This document shows positions 22,460-32,426 of a stretch of 64,000 nucleotides of DNA, one piece after another. Origin of the DNA: Eretmocerus hayati (Eukaryota > Arthropoda > Insecta > Hymenoptera > Aphelinidae); the NCBI GenBank assembly GCA_029851415.1, contig CM056743.1:77332186-77396185 (forward strand), in the 5' to 3' direction. The notes beneath the pieces were generated by a model that saw only the letters and a program-made list of their open reading frames with translations, had not been told where the DNA came from and did not search any database. The translations under genes were made by a program, and so were the position numbers. Positions within the stretch are counted from its first letter, which is position 1. Every line of letters begins with the position of its first letter.

Positions 22460-23161
22460 ATTTGTATCAATCAGGAGCATGGAGAAGGAGAGGAATCAGA
22501 AGAAGAAGAAGAAGAAGAAGGGAACGAGATATCTTTCGATCGGTTTGGCAACCCAGAATCCCCGCTATTTATAGCACACACAGATCAACAGTATGACATC
22601 GAACCAAACATCATTTTCATCGATTTCGAGGGATTTGTCGTCGGTGGCAAAACTTTCATAGTGAAGGAAGCTGCTATACTCAATTATGCTCGCTATTGTG
22701 ATGGAGATGAAACTGGATTGGCTCACTATTTATTCGATCCACCTTTCGAATTCGCAGACTTGTCATGGAGGGATTTTCGGAGGGCGCGATACGCAACCAA
22801 TTATGAGCATAATTTGAAATGGAGCAAAGGAAATAAACCTTGGTTCTCGAAAAATAAACTGATTGGAAGAATCTGTGAAGAGGCTTGGTTAACAAATAGA
22901 GCAACATGCGTTTACGTCTCTTCAGAAGAAAAAAAGCGCTGGCTACAGACTATTCTGCCAATATTCTTCGTGAATAACCCAAAGTTTATTATGAGGAATA
23001 TATACACCGAGCGTGATTTTACCTTGATGGATTATTATAGCGACGATTACGAATATTCAGATTGCCCTTATCATGATAACACTCAATACAAGTGTGCTCT
23101 GAGAGGTGTACAGTTTATGGCATGTCTCGAGTATAATATGGTGTCAAAGGCAGTTCAATAA
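22460..23161 (+). pseudogene. Putative DEDD exonuclease-like Polinton protein lacking an ATG start
   Basis: The frame is open from about 22,460 to the stop at 23,159-23,161. It begins with a long acidic tract (poly-Glu from a GAA/GAG run near 22,495-22,520). After it comes IIFIDFEGF, a D-x-E signature like motif I of DEDD 3'-5' exonucleases. A conserved-looking middle follows (WRDFRRARYATNYEHNL), then SSEEKKRWLQ and a C-terminal CPYHDNTQYKCAL element. Proteins of this layout recur in insect Polintons; the nuclease assignment is my inference from the D-x-E and His-containing tail. There is no ATG in frame before the conserved part, so the start has been lost or lies in an unseen upstream exon. 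Confidence 0.5.
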
Positions 23162-23283
23162 ATCACTCAAAAGAGAGATATGTGTACTTTATGGATTGAA
23201 ACCCCCACTTTTTTATCACATTCTACCAATCTCACGAGGTGGGTATAAAAGACGAAACTCATCCGATTAATGTCAGTAACACG

Positions 23284-23591
23284 ATGAATATAGATAAGTT
23301 TGGAAGTTCCACAGGGGTGGGTGTTGGGATTTTCAACGAGACAGCTTTGACGAATCAGAGATTGAAACTCTGGGGGAAATCGAAGTGGAGGTGAATAGTT
23401 TGCGAGATAGATTCCAAAATTTTGTGAACGAGACTGATGCAAACTTTCGAGAGAGAGACTCGGATCATGAAAAAAGGTATACGAATCTGAGAAATGGTAT
23501 TCAAATAGCGATGCAACAGCTCAAAGAAAATCAAGCGATTATACTCGATTTACAACAGTGGCAGAATCGAGAGCTGAAAAAAAAAGAATAA
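23284..23591 (+). pseudogene. Small coiled-coil protein, probably frameshifted
   Basis: An ATG at 23,284 opens a short frame (about 36 residues, MNIDKFGSSTGVGVG...) that ends at about 23,394. A second frame, open from about 23,298 to the stop at 23,589-23,591, carries an amphipathic helix rich in Glu, Asn, Gln and Lys (SLRDRFQNFVNETDANF, QLKENQAIILDLQQW). Together they look like one protein of about 100 residues split by a one-base indel near 23,340. Its 3' end overlaps the integrase frame by 14 nt. Function is unknown; small helical proteins in this position could be virion core or tape-measure components, which is speculation. Confidence 0.45.
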
Positions 23592-24540
23592 ATACAGTCG
23601 GGAGAACATCCAACTTGTTCGAGAATTATATGCGCCAGCTCTACTCAATTATTCTCGTCGACGAGTCGAAGTAAGGAATGTTAATGACTTGTGGCACATG
23701 GATCTGGTGGTCATGACACAGTATGCAAAACTCAATAAGAATTACAAATATATACTGGTTGCTGTAGACGCATTCTCCAAATTCTCTTGGTGGGAAGCTG
23801 TAAAAAGCAAGTCTGGTCCGGATGTTACGAGAGCCTTCGAAAATATTCTCAAAAGAGCAAATCACGTGCCCAAGAATTTGCAAGCCGACAAAGGCCGAGA
23901 ATTCCACAACCAGACTTTCCTGGCTCTTGTCGAGAAACACAGTATCAACTTTTATTACACGTACAGTGTGACTAAGGCGTGTATCGCGGAGAGAATGATT
24001 AGGACTTTGGAGGAAAAATTGTTCAAAGTTTTTGCCCTACGTGGTTCTTACAAATGGATCGATATACTACCAGGTTTGCTGGACGAATATAATTACCATA
24101 CAATTCATCGGGCTATTGGTATGGAACCCGTCAAGGTCTGGAAAAAATCTCGGAAACAGAAAAATATCATCTCAAAGCTCCTGTCAACAGTGTATTGTCG
24201 AAGAAATACCGCTGGGAAGCACAACTTCAAAGTAGGTGATGATGTGAGAGTATCCAAAAACAAATCAGTATTCGATAAATCTCACACAGGCCGTTGGGGC
24301 ACAGAAATATTCAAGATAGTTAGAGTTCAAGATACAGATCCTGTGACTCATTTACTTCAAGATAGCGATGGTGAGCGAATAGCAGGAGCATTCTATCAGC
24401 AAGAATTGGCTCACGTAAAAGATCCGAGCGTGTATCTTGTCGAGAAGATCTTAAAACAGAAGGGGGATCAATATCTCGTCAAATGGCTCGGTTTACTGGA
24501 AACTCAAAATTCTTGGGTTAGTAAAACGAATCTAATCTAA
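23578..24540 (+). CDS. Polinton-1 retroviral-type integrase with C-terminal chromodomain
   Basis: The frame is open from 23,578 to the stop at 24,538-24,540; no ATG is present before the conserved region, so the initiation codon is unclear. The catalytic core shows the first aspartate in LWHMDLVVM, the second in QADKGREF and the glutamate in CIAERM, a D-D-x33-E spacing normal for Polintons. The C-terminal 60 residues (VYLVEKILKQKGDQYLVKWLG...SWVSKTNLI) form a chromodomain, which could direct integration to histone-marked chromatin. The frame is otherwise intact, so this may be the best-preserved enzymatic gene of the element. Confidence 0.85.
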   Translation, partial: KKKNKYSRENIQLVRELYAPALLNYSRRRVEVRNVNDLWHMDLVVMTQYAKLNKNYKYILVAVDAFSKFSWWEAVKSKSGPDVTRAFENILKRANHVPKNLQADKGREFHNQTFLALVEKHSINFYYTYSVTKACIAERMIRTLEEKLFKVFALRGSYKWIDILPGLLDEYNYHTIHRAIGMEPVKVWKKSRKQKNIISKLLSTVYCRRNTAGKHNFKVGDDVRVSKNKSVFDKSHTGRWGTEIFKIVRVQDTDPVTHLLQDSDGERIAGAFYQQELAHVKDPSVYLVEKILKQKGDQYLVKWLGLLETQNSWVSKTNLI

Positions 24541-24977
24541 ATATCACATGCATCAAATTTTGACTGCATAAATTTTCGTATCCAATGATTTGTCAATCCA
24601 TTTTCATACAATTTTTCCTTGCTCGACACAAATGAAATCCATTATCCTACCCAGGAGAAGAAAAAATCTGCAACGCTCCCATTCAGCAAGTAAAATAATA
24701 CATTGGGGCCAATGCGTCTTATGGAGCATGTGATTATTCCCAACAGGAAAGATGTGCACGGATGCATCCTTCTGTCGAATTTGAATATCCGAGCTTGGAA
24801 ATTATGTGCGAGTCTGAGTGATTGTTTTACATTGCAAAATATAAAGCGTTAGCACGTCACAAAGCATCCCAGGACGTCGATCATCCCCCACCTTATGATC
24901 TGATCAGATTCTCCCCACTGACCAGTGTCACCTTGTTCATATATAAGATCGCGAGAATACCTTTCACATAAATCGCG

Positions 24978-25172
24978 ATGTCGTGGCAAAGAGTGAATCG
25001 GGCGGGTAAATTCGCGCCCACGGTAAAACTCAATACCCTTAGCACAAAAATTCGATATCGCGTTCTGCAGGGGAAGATCATTGATAGTGGCTGGGGCGAT
25101 AGTCACGCCCTAACCCTGTGCGATCCGACTAGTAAGAAATCCCATCACTTTTTCCATGGGGCACCTCATTAA
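24978..25172 (+). CDS. Small right-end Polinton ORF
   Basis: This 64-codon frame from an ATG at 24,978 has a beta-rich look (FAPTVKLNTLSTKIRYRVLQGKI, DSGWGDSHALTLCDP). It is reminiscent of short proteins that sit beside the integrase in other arthropod Polintons and could be OB-fold or nucleic-acid binding, but I cannot show this. The end may be truncated by a frameshift, because another frame continues from 25,150. An 84-codon minus-strand frame overlaps it (24,849-25,106) and is probably its shadow. The flanking stretch 24,541-24,977 shows no other gene. Confidence 0.35.
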   Translation: MSWQRVNRAGKFAPTVKLNTLSTKIRYRVLQGKIIDSGWGDSHALTLCDPTSKKSHHFFHGAPH

Positions 25173-25264
25173 CCTATGCATTAAAGTGTCCGTGTCATGC
25201 CGGATTTTTTGAAATACTGATAATTAAGAACCAAGTATCTTCAATTCTTGAAGCGCAAGATAAA

Positions 25265-25420
25265 ATGCGCCGGGTCAATGTACATCCAAATCTTGACGAT
25301 GACAACGATGATGATGATGAGGCGCAGTATGACATGCGTGAGAGGGATATATTCGAGTTACTTGAAGACGATGATGGTTATGATGGGGCATCATCATTAT
25401 CATCATCATCATCACCCTAA
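25265..25420 (+). CDS. Short acidic ORF near the right terminal repeat
   Basis: This 51-codon frame from an ATG at 25,265 encodes a strongly acidic peptide (LDDDNDDDDEAQYD, ELLEDDDGYDG) followed by a poly-Ser tail. The frame is open upstream to about 25,180 without an ATG. It may be the acidic C-terminus of the preceding broken gene rather than a separate protein. A comparable acidic 41-codon frame occurs at 28,358-28,483 outside this element. The nucleotide basis is a (GAT)n/(CAT)n-like microsatellite, so chance is possible. Confidence 0.3.
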   Translation: MRRVNVHPNLDDDNDDDDEAQYDMRERDIFELLEDDDGYDGASSLSSSSSP

Positions 25421-26090
25421 GAAAAACACATTTTCGATTCGGTGTATGAAGTAATATATTCATATTATTCATCAAGTATCATGATAATATAACCAATTTG
25501 TCAGAATAAAAAAAGTTTGGAAAAATTTTGGATTATCGGTGAATGGTAGATCAAAATCTTGAATTCAGTATTCGGAGTAGAATACATTATTCGTCAGCGG
25601 CCATCATGGATGTGCAGATGATTCAGAATACATTGTTTTTTCGAAGCCATGATGGGTATGTAAATTTATTCTCTCAATACTACTGTACCAAATTGAGAAC
25701 TTCTCGACATAACCACGAGAGCGCAACTAAAACTGCGCTCACTCGAAAAATAATCATCAAATCGGCACCATTTTCCTCCAAGATGAACATCATAATGAGG
25801 CAAACTTCTTTGATCGGCCTCTGCTGCACTCGCCCGCATTGTAATGGATGAGCCATCACTGGAGCCGAGGCTGATCGCAGCTAACTGTGAACAAATCTGC
25901 ACCATCTCTATCCAAAGGTAAACTTCTTTGGTCGGCCCGCATAATAATAAATGAGCCATCATTAGTGCTGCGGTCAAGCGTAGCTACCTGTGGAGCTTCT
26001 CCGATCGGCGCGCATGGGTATGAATATATTATACTCGCGGGATGAGGTGTGGGCTGCAGCAAGGTGAGCTCAAGAATTATGTATGCTTTA
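25421..26090. other. Non-coding right flank of Polinton-1
   Basis: I see no gene here. Short overlapping frames on both strands share no family signature. A motif around cttctttgatcggcc...gatgagccatca is repeated with variation near 25,800-25,970, suggesting a decayed short direct repeat. Confidence 0.4.
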
Positions 26091-26148
26091 ACATCCCAGT
26101 ATCGAGATGCCGAAGCAGCGCTGCTTCGGCATCTCGATACTGGGATGT
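26091..26148. repeat. Perfect 58 bp palindrome
   Basis: Two 29-base arms, starting acatcccagtatcgagatgc, are exact reverse complements with no spacer; the centre is AGC|GCT at 26,119-26,120. It lies about 95 bp inside the right terminal repeat array. It could extrude as a cruciform or form a hairpin in RNA. Confidence 0.95.
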
Positions 26149-26213
26149 ATTCCGCACGTGTAATCGAGTCACATTACCAATTTTTATCTGTATTTCGACA
26201 ATGGTGAGGTGAA

Positions 26214-26242
26214 TATATATATATATATATATATATATACAC
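26214..26242. repeat. (AT)n microsatellite
   Basis: A run of about a dozen AT dinucleotides separates the palindrome-containing stretch from the right terminal array. Confidence 0.9.
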
Positions 26243-27012
26243 GATCAAAACTGGTAGAGATTTAATGTGTGACACGTGTATTAGGTGTGTGTGTATATTA
26301 CCATATACACAGAGCGCGCGCGCGCGAGAGAGACAGATAGAGTTTTTGCAGCAGACGGCTGCCAGCCTTGAATTGCATCATTGCGCTCGCATCCTCGGCC
26401 AGGGCAAGTCACCTGGAGCTCTATTCGATGATATATATAAGATCAAAACTGGTAGAGATTTAATGTGTGACATGTGTATTAGGTGTGTGTGTGTGTGTGT
26501 GTATGACCATATACACAGAGTTCGCGCGAGAGATAGAGTTTTTGCAGCAGACGGCTGCCAGCCTTGAATTGCATCATTGCGCTCGCATCCTCCTCGGCCA
26601 GGGCAAGTCACCTGGAGCTCTATTCGATGATATATATAAGATCAAAACTGGTAGAGATTTAATGTGTGACATGTCTATTAGGTGTGTGTGTGTGTGACTA
26701 TATACAGAGTGCGCGCGCGAGAGAGAGATAGAGTTTTTGCAGCAGACGGCTGCCAGCCTTGAATTGCATCATTGCGCTCGCATCCTCGGCCAGGGCAAGT
26801 CACCTGGAGCTCTATTCGATGATATATATAAGATCAAAACTGTTAGAGATTTATTGTGTGACATGTGTATTAGGTGTGTGTGTGTGTGTATGACCATATA
26901 CACAGAGTGCGCGCGCGAGAGAGAGAGATAGAGTTTTTGCTGCCAGCCTTGAATTGCATCATTGCGCTCGCATCCTCGGCCAAGGCAAGTCACCTGGAGC
27001 TCTATTCGATGA
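26243..27012 (-). repeat. Right terminal repeat of Polinton-1: four ~195 bp units, inverted relative to left
   Basis: Units begin with gatcaaaactggtagagat (with small changes) at about 26,243, 26,441, 26,640 and 26,832, giving periods of 198, 199 and 192 bp and a final partial unit ending near 27,012. They are the reverse complement of the array at 1-541. The microsatellite segments vary in length between units while the rest is nearly identical. Homology to the unit is lost after ctctattcgatga at about 27,012, which I take as the element's right end; the target duplication cannot be checked because the left end is outside the window. Confidence 0.85.
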
Positions 27013-27041
27013 GAAAAAGGGTCAAATCAAGGTCAAACAAA

Positions 27042-27174
27042 GAGCTATGCCGAGGCTACCCACCCTGGGCATTCCTATCTGGTACAGCAACTCCCTGGGG
27101 GAGGTCCCCGTCTTCGTGGGGTCGCTCATCCAGATGGGGATGTCCAGGTGTCTGGCGTAGAATCGGCATAGCTC
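27042..27174. repeat. 133 bp imperfect hairpin/short foldback element
   Basis: The ends gagctatgccga and tcggcatagctc are inverse complements, and pairing continues inward (accctgggcattcc with ggatgtccaggtgt), giving arms of about 55 nt with a GC-rich loop. It sits 30 bp outside the Polinton-1 right end. A small MITE is likely; a hairpin RNA is an alternative. Confidence 0.7.
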
Positions 27175-30100
27175 TATCTACTAATATCATAGCCAAATCA
27201 GCGCACACCTCTGAATCAAAGAATTCCTCAAAATATGAGATTAGTATATGGATCTATCATTCCACCGAAGTAGTTGAGGCATAGGTATTTTAGTTACAGC
27301 CTCACCAATTCAAAAAATCGCGTTGGTACGTTTATAAACTACCCAAACATCATCTTTTGCGGTCTGCTATTGACAAATCAGGATGCGCTTCAGAAAAAAA
27401 GAATGTAGTCTATATTGAATGATGCCAAATACTTCAAATTGTCACTCCTGCGCACTCCGAATAGTTTGAAATACTCCTGGAACAATGCAGTAACACAAAA
27501 GTTAAAAGTTCCGTGGAAACCCTCATATGTCACTTGTCTTTACAGATATCTCGACAAATTGATCGTTACGTTATTGTACTCCATGCGGGTTCAATTGTGC
27601 AGGCTGGAAACTAAGAAATGAGTGTTTTTTCCCAAATAGAGGGGTAACTTTGACATTGACTCATGTGGTCTCAAATCTTTCCAAACACCTTCACTACCAT
27701 CGAATTCGCTTTTCTCAAGTAGCCGTTGATAAGAGCTTCAAAGTGAGCTGGAGACCGTCTCATTTTGATCCACGGAATTCCAGATACGGCAACATTTGGC
27801 AGAAACTGACCATGGAGGTATCTCCTTCCAAGGTCAGTTTCTGACAAAAGCTGCCGTAACCCTGAGAAGTAGCCATTGGGCGGTCAGTTGGTTTTACTGA
27901 GAGTGGTTTTACCTCATAGCAGAAGTCAAATTCGAACAAATGAACTCATACAACAGGTCGCTGGAAAGCTAAGGGACTCAGCATTCAATAGATGATGATC
28001 AAAATCGGTTGCATGATCTAGCTTACGAATCAAATAATTGAGGAATGATGAATGACAATTCCTGTCCCAAAGTAACCCCTAACTGGTTCAACTCTGGGGC
28101 ACAACTTTGAGCGCTCATAGCTCCGACTAGATATGTCCAAATGAACTTCATGCACCCCGCAATAGAAAGCTAAAATTATAATCTTTCAATTGACCACAGA
28201 TACATTGCATTTTCCATGTACGATGTACACTTTACACGAGTTTTAAGGGAAAGAATACTATTTTTGGCCAAAAGTTACCACGATTGACGGTATCTGCACT
28301 GTTCTGGGGGATCGATCTTAACCATCATTATATCGCTCTGCAGAAGATGATACAGAGATGGCCTCAAGTGAGGAAGACGAGGACGCAGACTTACTGTATG
28401 ACATCGAGTATAGGAAATACAGAGCCGATGGTGGTAGCGACGAAGACAGCGATGCTGATATCGATGATGAAGATCACGATTGAAATAGAATATTACATCG
28501 TTTGAACTTGCTTCCTTTTGATTCATGTAGCTCCGTAGCATAGCTTGATATTTTCATACTGTCTCACATTTTCAATTATGTACTTGGAATGAATCGACAA
28601 TCTTTCTACATACATTGATATAGGCCGTACCATTCTTTGTTTTCATGGATACCAAAAAATAAAGTTTTTCGACGTTTGAACGCTGTTATCTCGAAAAGGA
28701 CTCATTTTAGCGGAAAGATGATGATATACAAATTTGTAGATTAGATTAAGTTGAACAAAAAAGGTCCTCAGAAAAAAATTTGTACCTGCCATATTTTTTG
28801 AGCAAACGGCAAATAAACATGCGAATGCTGTGAGGGCACATGTTGGTAGTGATCATAGATCCATCTAAACTATTTAGAGACCTTGCAACAAAGTGAGCAA
28901 ATGTCAATAGAATAGTATAGCCTTCACACGTATTTTAGAATTTTTTCAGATTTTTCCCGTGTGTGGTTTCGGTGGCGCACCTGTACGAGCGTCGGAACGT
29001 TCTGTGACCGTCAGGAGACGTCACAGCTGTGCGCAAATTTATTGTTTAACATTTTTCGATAGAGCAAAATAGAAAGAATGAATTTGCGAAGTTTGTTTGT
29101 AATTCTATGGAAAAGTCATTTTGTCGTTAACACAAAATTGTTTAACCCCCGCGCTGAACATTTTCGGTACCGTTTACAAATCGCTGAACATTTTTTTTAT
29201 TCATAACTCATCGTAATCTACCATTCCTGAGAGTTTCATTTTTACCGACGTATAGCACAAGCAATTTTTTTGAAAAATTATAAAAAATGCAATAACAATT
29301 TTTCGGCACCCTTACAGGATCGCTGAATACCGCCAAAGGTTTAGTTGAGCTGCCACACGTAACATATCTCTTTTCCAGCCATCCCGGCATTTGGCACAAA
29401 ATTAATCGCCTGCTCCCTTGCTAGTAGGACAGACTGTGATTGCCCCAAAAAGGGCCGATTCTCGATCCGACTAGCAATCTGGAGTCCTCCTCGTTGTTGG
29501 CACTGGCTCAGGCCTAGTCGAGATCCTGAACCATGGTTTTCGAGGAGGTGGTGGTGGAGGTGACTGGAACACTCTCACCTCGACGATTACCACTGGTTCT
29601 CGACGTCTCGGTTCGATGTCGATGAGAGGCATCGACGGCAGCTCTTGCTGATCCATTCAGGCGATTGGATGACACTCTAGAGCTCGGGAAGCATGGCTTT
29701 ATAGCCGAGCCCCCTTCCATCAGCCACAAAATGGGCAGAAGTTCCTCTCAAATCGAGCTACCGCACGCATATCTTAAATTCGAAAGCAGGCAGAAGTTCG
29801 ATTTCTACGACTGGGAGGACCCCTACCTTCGCCCATCGTGTCCTCCCCGCCACATAGCTCATTGACCCTGCTCGCTATGAATTCTTATCAGTTATACACG
29901 TGAAGATAATTCTCCCGATTTGGTAGCCTGCAACAGTCATACGATGTTTTTGAACGACCCATCTCGCTGTCTACCTCGTGTTCTCCGTCGTCATCAGAAC
30001 TCAGGGTCGGTACACGTCTTCGATAATTCATGAGCCACATATGTTTGTTCACGCTGTGAGCTGCGCACATGTAGTCTACTATTTGCGGGTGCAGATCGCA

Positions 30101-32062
30101 CCTCGTAGAATCTATTTGAGGCAGCTTCTTTAGACTAGGACAGCCAAGTTCCTCGAGATTGGAGATATCCCTCTAGATAGATGTTTATTAGCATGATCAA
30201 TCAATATCAAGAACAAGGAAAACTTACATGGAGAGGAGTTGTTCCGTCAACCACTCCCTCTTTTCAGATCCCTTAACAAAGATCTCCCTGGCACCCTCGA
30301 GTTTGTCCCTGAGAACATCTTCAATTCCAAAGAAGGAGATCTCCCCGGAGCCCCATCTCACTCCATGATAGTTGTTCCCCTACCAGCGGTTGCTAAATTT
30401 TTGCACTCGGGGAAAAAATGACCAGCAGTGTGGAGGCTGGAAATGGAAGACCGTAGGGATAGCATCCTCGAGGAGAGCGAGGATCGCCACTTTTATAGCG
30501 ATGAAGATGCTTTTCTTCGTACAAAAACCTTGCACATCCACCACGTAATCCATCATTACGAGTTATTAGCTCCACAGCCATCCTACCTGGCTCAAATATG
30601 CTCTTCCCCCACTCCAAATATACCATCTCCATCTCTCGTGAGTGCCCACTGTGGGGGGAGGTGAAAACCAACCTTACTGACCGTTTATTGGCTCTGAAAA
30701 AAGATAATGTATGAAGCTACATCAGATTCAGCCGTCGTTAGCGAACATTTTCACTCCTCCATTGCTAGAGCTCTTGTCACCATCGCTGCTTCTCTCGCAG
30801 TCAATGAATCTCAGAGGAAGTGCGTAACAGCTGTCGTTCTCAGAGCAGCCGCCAGTTTCCTCACAAGGGTGGTGCCCCATTCCACCACGGAGGCAGCTGT
30901 GGAGCAGCTGCTGTTGTTCGAGGACCGGGCAGCTGCTATTGTCAGAGGTCTCAGCTGTAGGTAAGGAAAGGTAGCAGCTGCTCATTAACAGGCAAGATAG
31001 CTATAAAACAGCTGCTCTAATGCATGGAACAGGGAGCTGCTTTTATCGAAGGGCCAAGATACTCCTGCTCACAATCGCCTTCTCAATGACCCTCTTTACC
31101 CCCTCCATCATCGGCTTAACAATCTGCGTAGGACACATCGGACAGCCATTAGTTCTCCACTCTCCGAAGAGGTGAGTGCTCCAGCAAATACTTTCACCAG
31201 CGTATTCAGTGCCTGAAGACGACGTACCTCGTATTCGAGAAGACGCTTAGAGGTACTGTTCGTACTCAGTGCCAAGAAACAACGCACCACGTTCAGTGCA
31301 ACCCGGGTTCCTGACTCTCCACGTGCAAGGTAAGTTCCAGCGATTTCTAACCTCCCCGCAATAGACCACCTCGTGCGTAACATAACCTTGAAGTATAATG
31401 CTTGTAATCCTCGTAAGACATAACCTTAAATGATTTTCTAACCTCATAACCGATGCTTCCACCTAAATCTTATATCGATCATTAATTTTCCCACTGTCAG
31501 TGAGGTAGGCACCTCCAACGGCCACTGTGGTGAGTAGACCATTGAGGTCGGCAAAGTAGAAATATGTCGCATTACCAGATGACAATGCAGGAACCTCCTT
31601 ACCGACGGTCGGTACTCCTCGAATAGAATTTACTCCCTCCATACAGATATGGATACTCCCGTCTACTACGACGAAACTGCCAAAAGGTTGCGTAATACTC
31701 TGCTTCACATCCAATCTAGTGGTGCTTCATTCTGTGGAATCTGGAACTGGTGACAAATCGCCAAAGAAGCTGTCGCTGCTTCGAATGGAATTATACTCTC
31801 GCCTCGATAAGATCATGGAAGAAGAGAGAGCTTCCAGTCGATTCTCGCCCAGATGCAGAGCATCCGTGACCGACTCCAGCATGAATTCATTCAATGGCTT
31901 GGATTCGAGAAATTCTCCGCTGCCGGTGCTGGCTTGGAACAGCCTGGTGCCCAGCAGATACATGTACAGCAACCAGGCAATCAGTAAATTGTCGCCCACA
32001 CTCAGCAGCCAGATGCTCAGCCAGATGTTCAACAGCCACCTGTTCAGCAGCCAGGTGTCAAA
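27175..32062. other. Mostly non-coding relic region
   Basis: There is no convincing gene over about 4.9 kb. An acidic 41-codon frame (28,358-28,483, MASSEEDEDADLLYD...) is the only distinctive peptide before 29 kb. From about 29.4 kb the GC content rises and short frames appear on both strands without a recognised family. A minus-strand frame at 31,463-31,714 (for example YFYFADLNGLL) looks protein-like but has no ATG and is unassigned. Near 31,990-32,060 a Gln/Pro-rich repeat (QQPDAQPDVQQPPVQQPG) immediately precedes the second Polinton polymerase and may be its degraded N-terminus. Confidence 0.4.
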
Positions 32063-32426
32063 TGGGGCAGCGTCAGATCGGCGTTTGCTCGCCGTATGGA
32101 GTCATCACCAACCTTGTCCATCTTGACATCAATGACTTCTTGGAGGAAGCTGCGACTGTATTTGGAGAGCAGGTGTCCCGACTCGTAACGGGACATCGCA
32201 TGCTCAGAATCAATACCGTGCTGTTCGCTGATTCTCTGAAAATTGGAAATGATGAAGAAATCGTTGAGCTCATACCATTCAATTCTTGGAACGGAGTCGC
32301 AACAATAGATCTGCAAGAGTGGTTTGTGAGCAATTTCTGTGAGTTCGTGGCTAGGGAAGTTGAAAACTCCCAGCACCATGAACCTGGCTAGTCCATGCGT
32401 TCCATCTCACATCTTGTTGTAAAGGT

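Noticed and set aside
25248..25475. Met/His-rich ORFs
   Set aside because: They translate a CAT/GAT microsatellite; only the acidic frame was kept, at low confidence.
29400..31720. Possible host gene from clustered ORFs and higher GC
   Set aside because: No consistent frame, splice structure or known domain could be followed; ORFs on both strands overlap.
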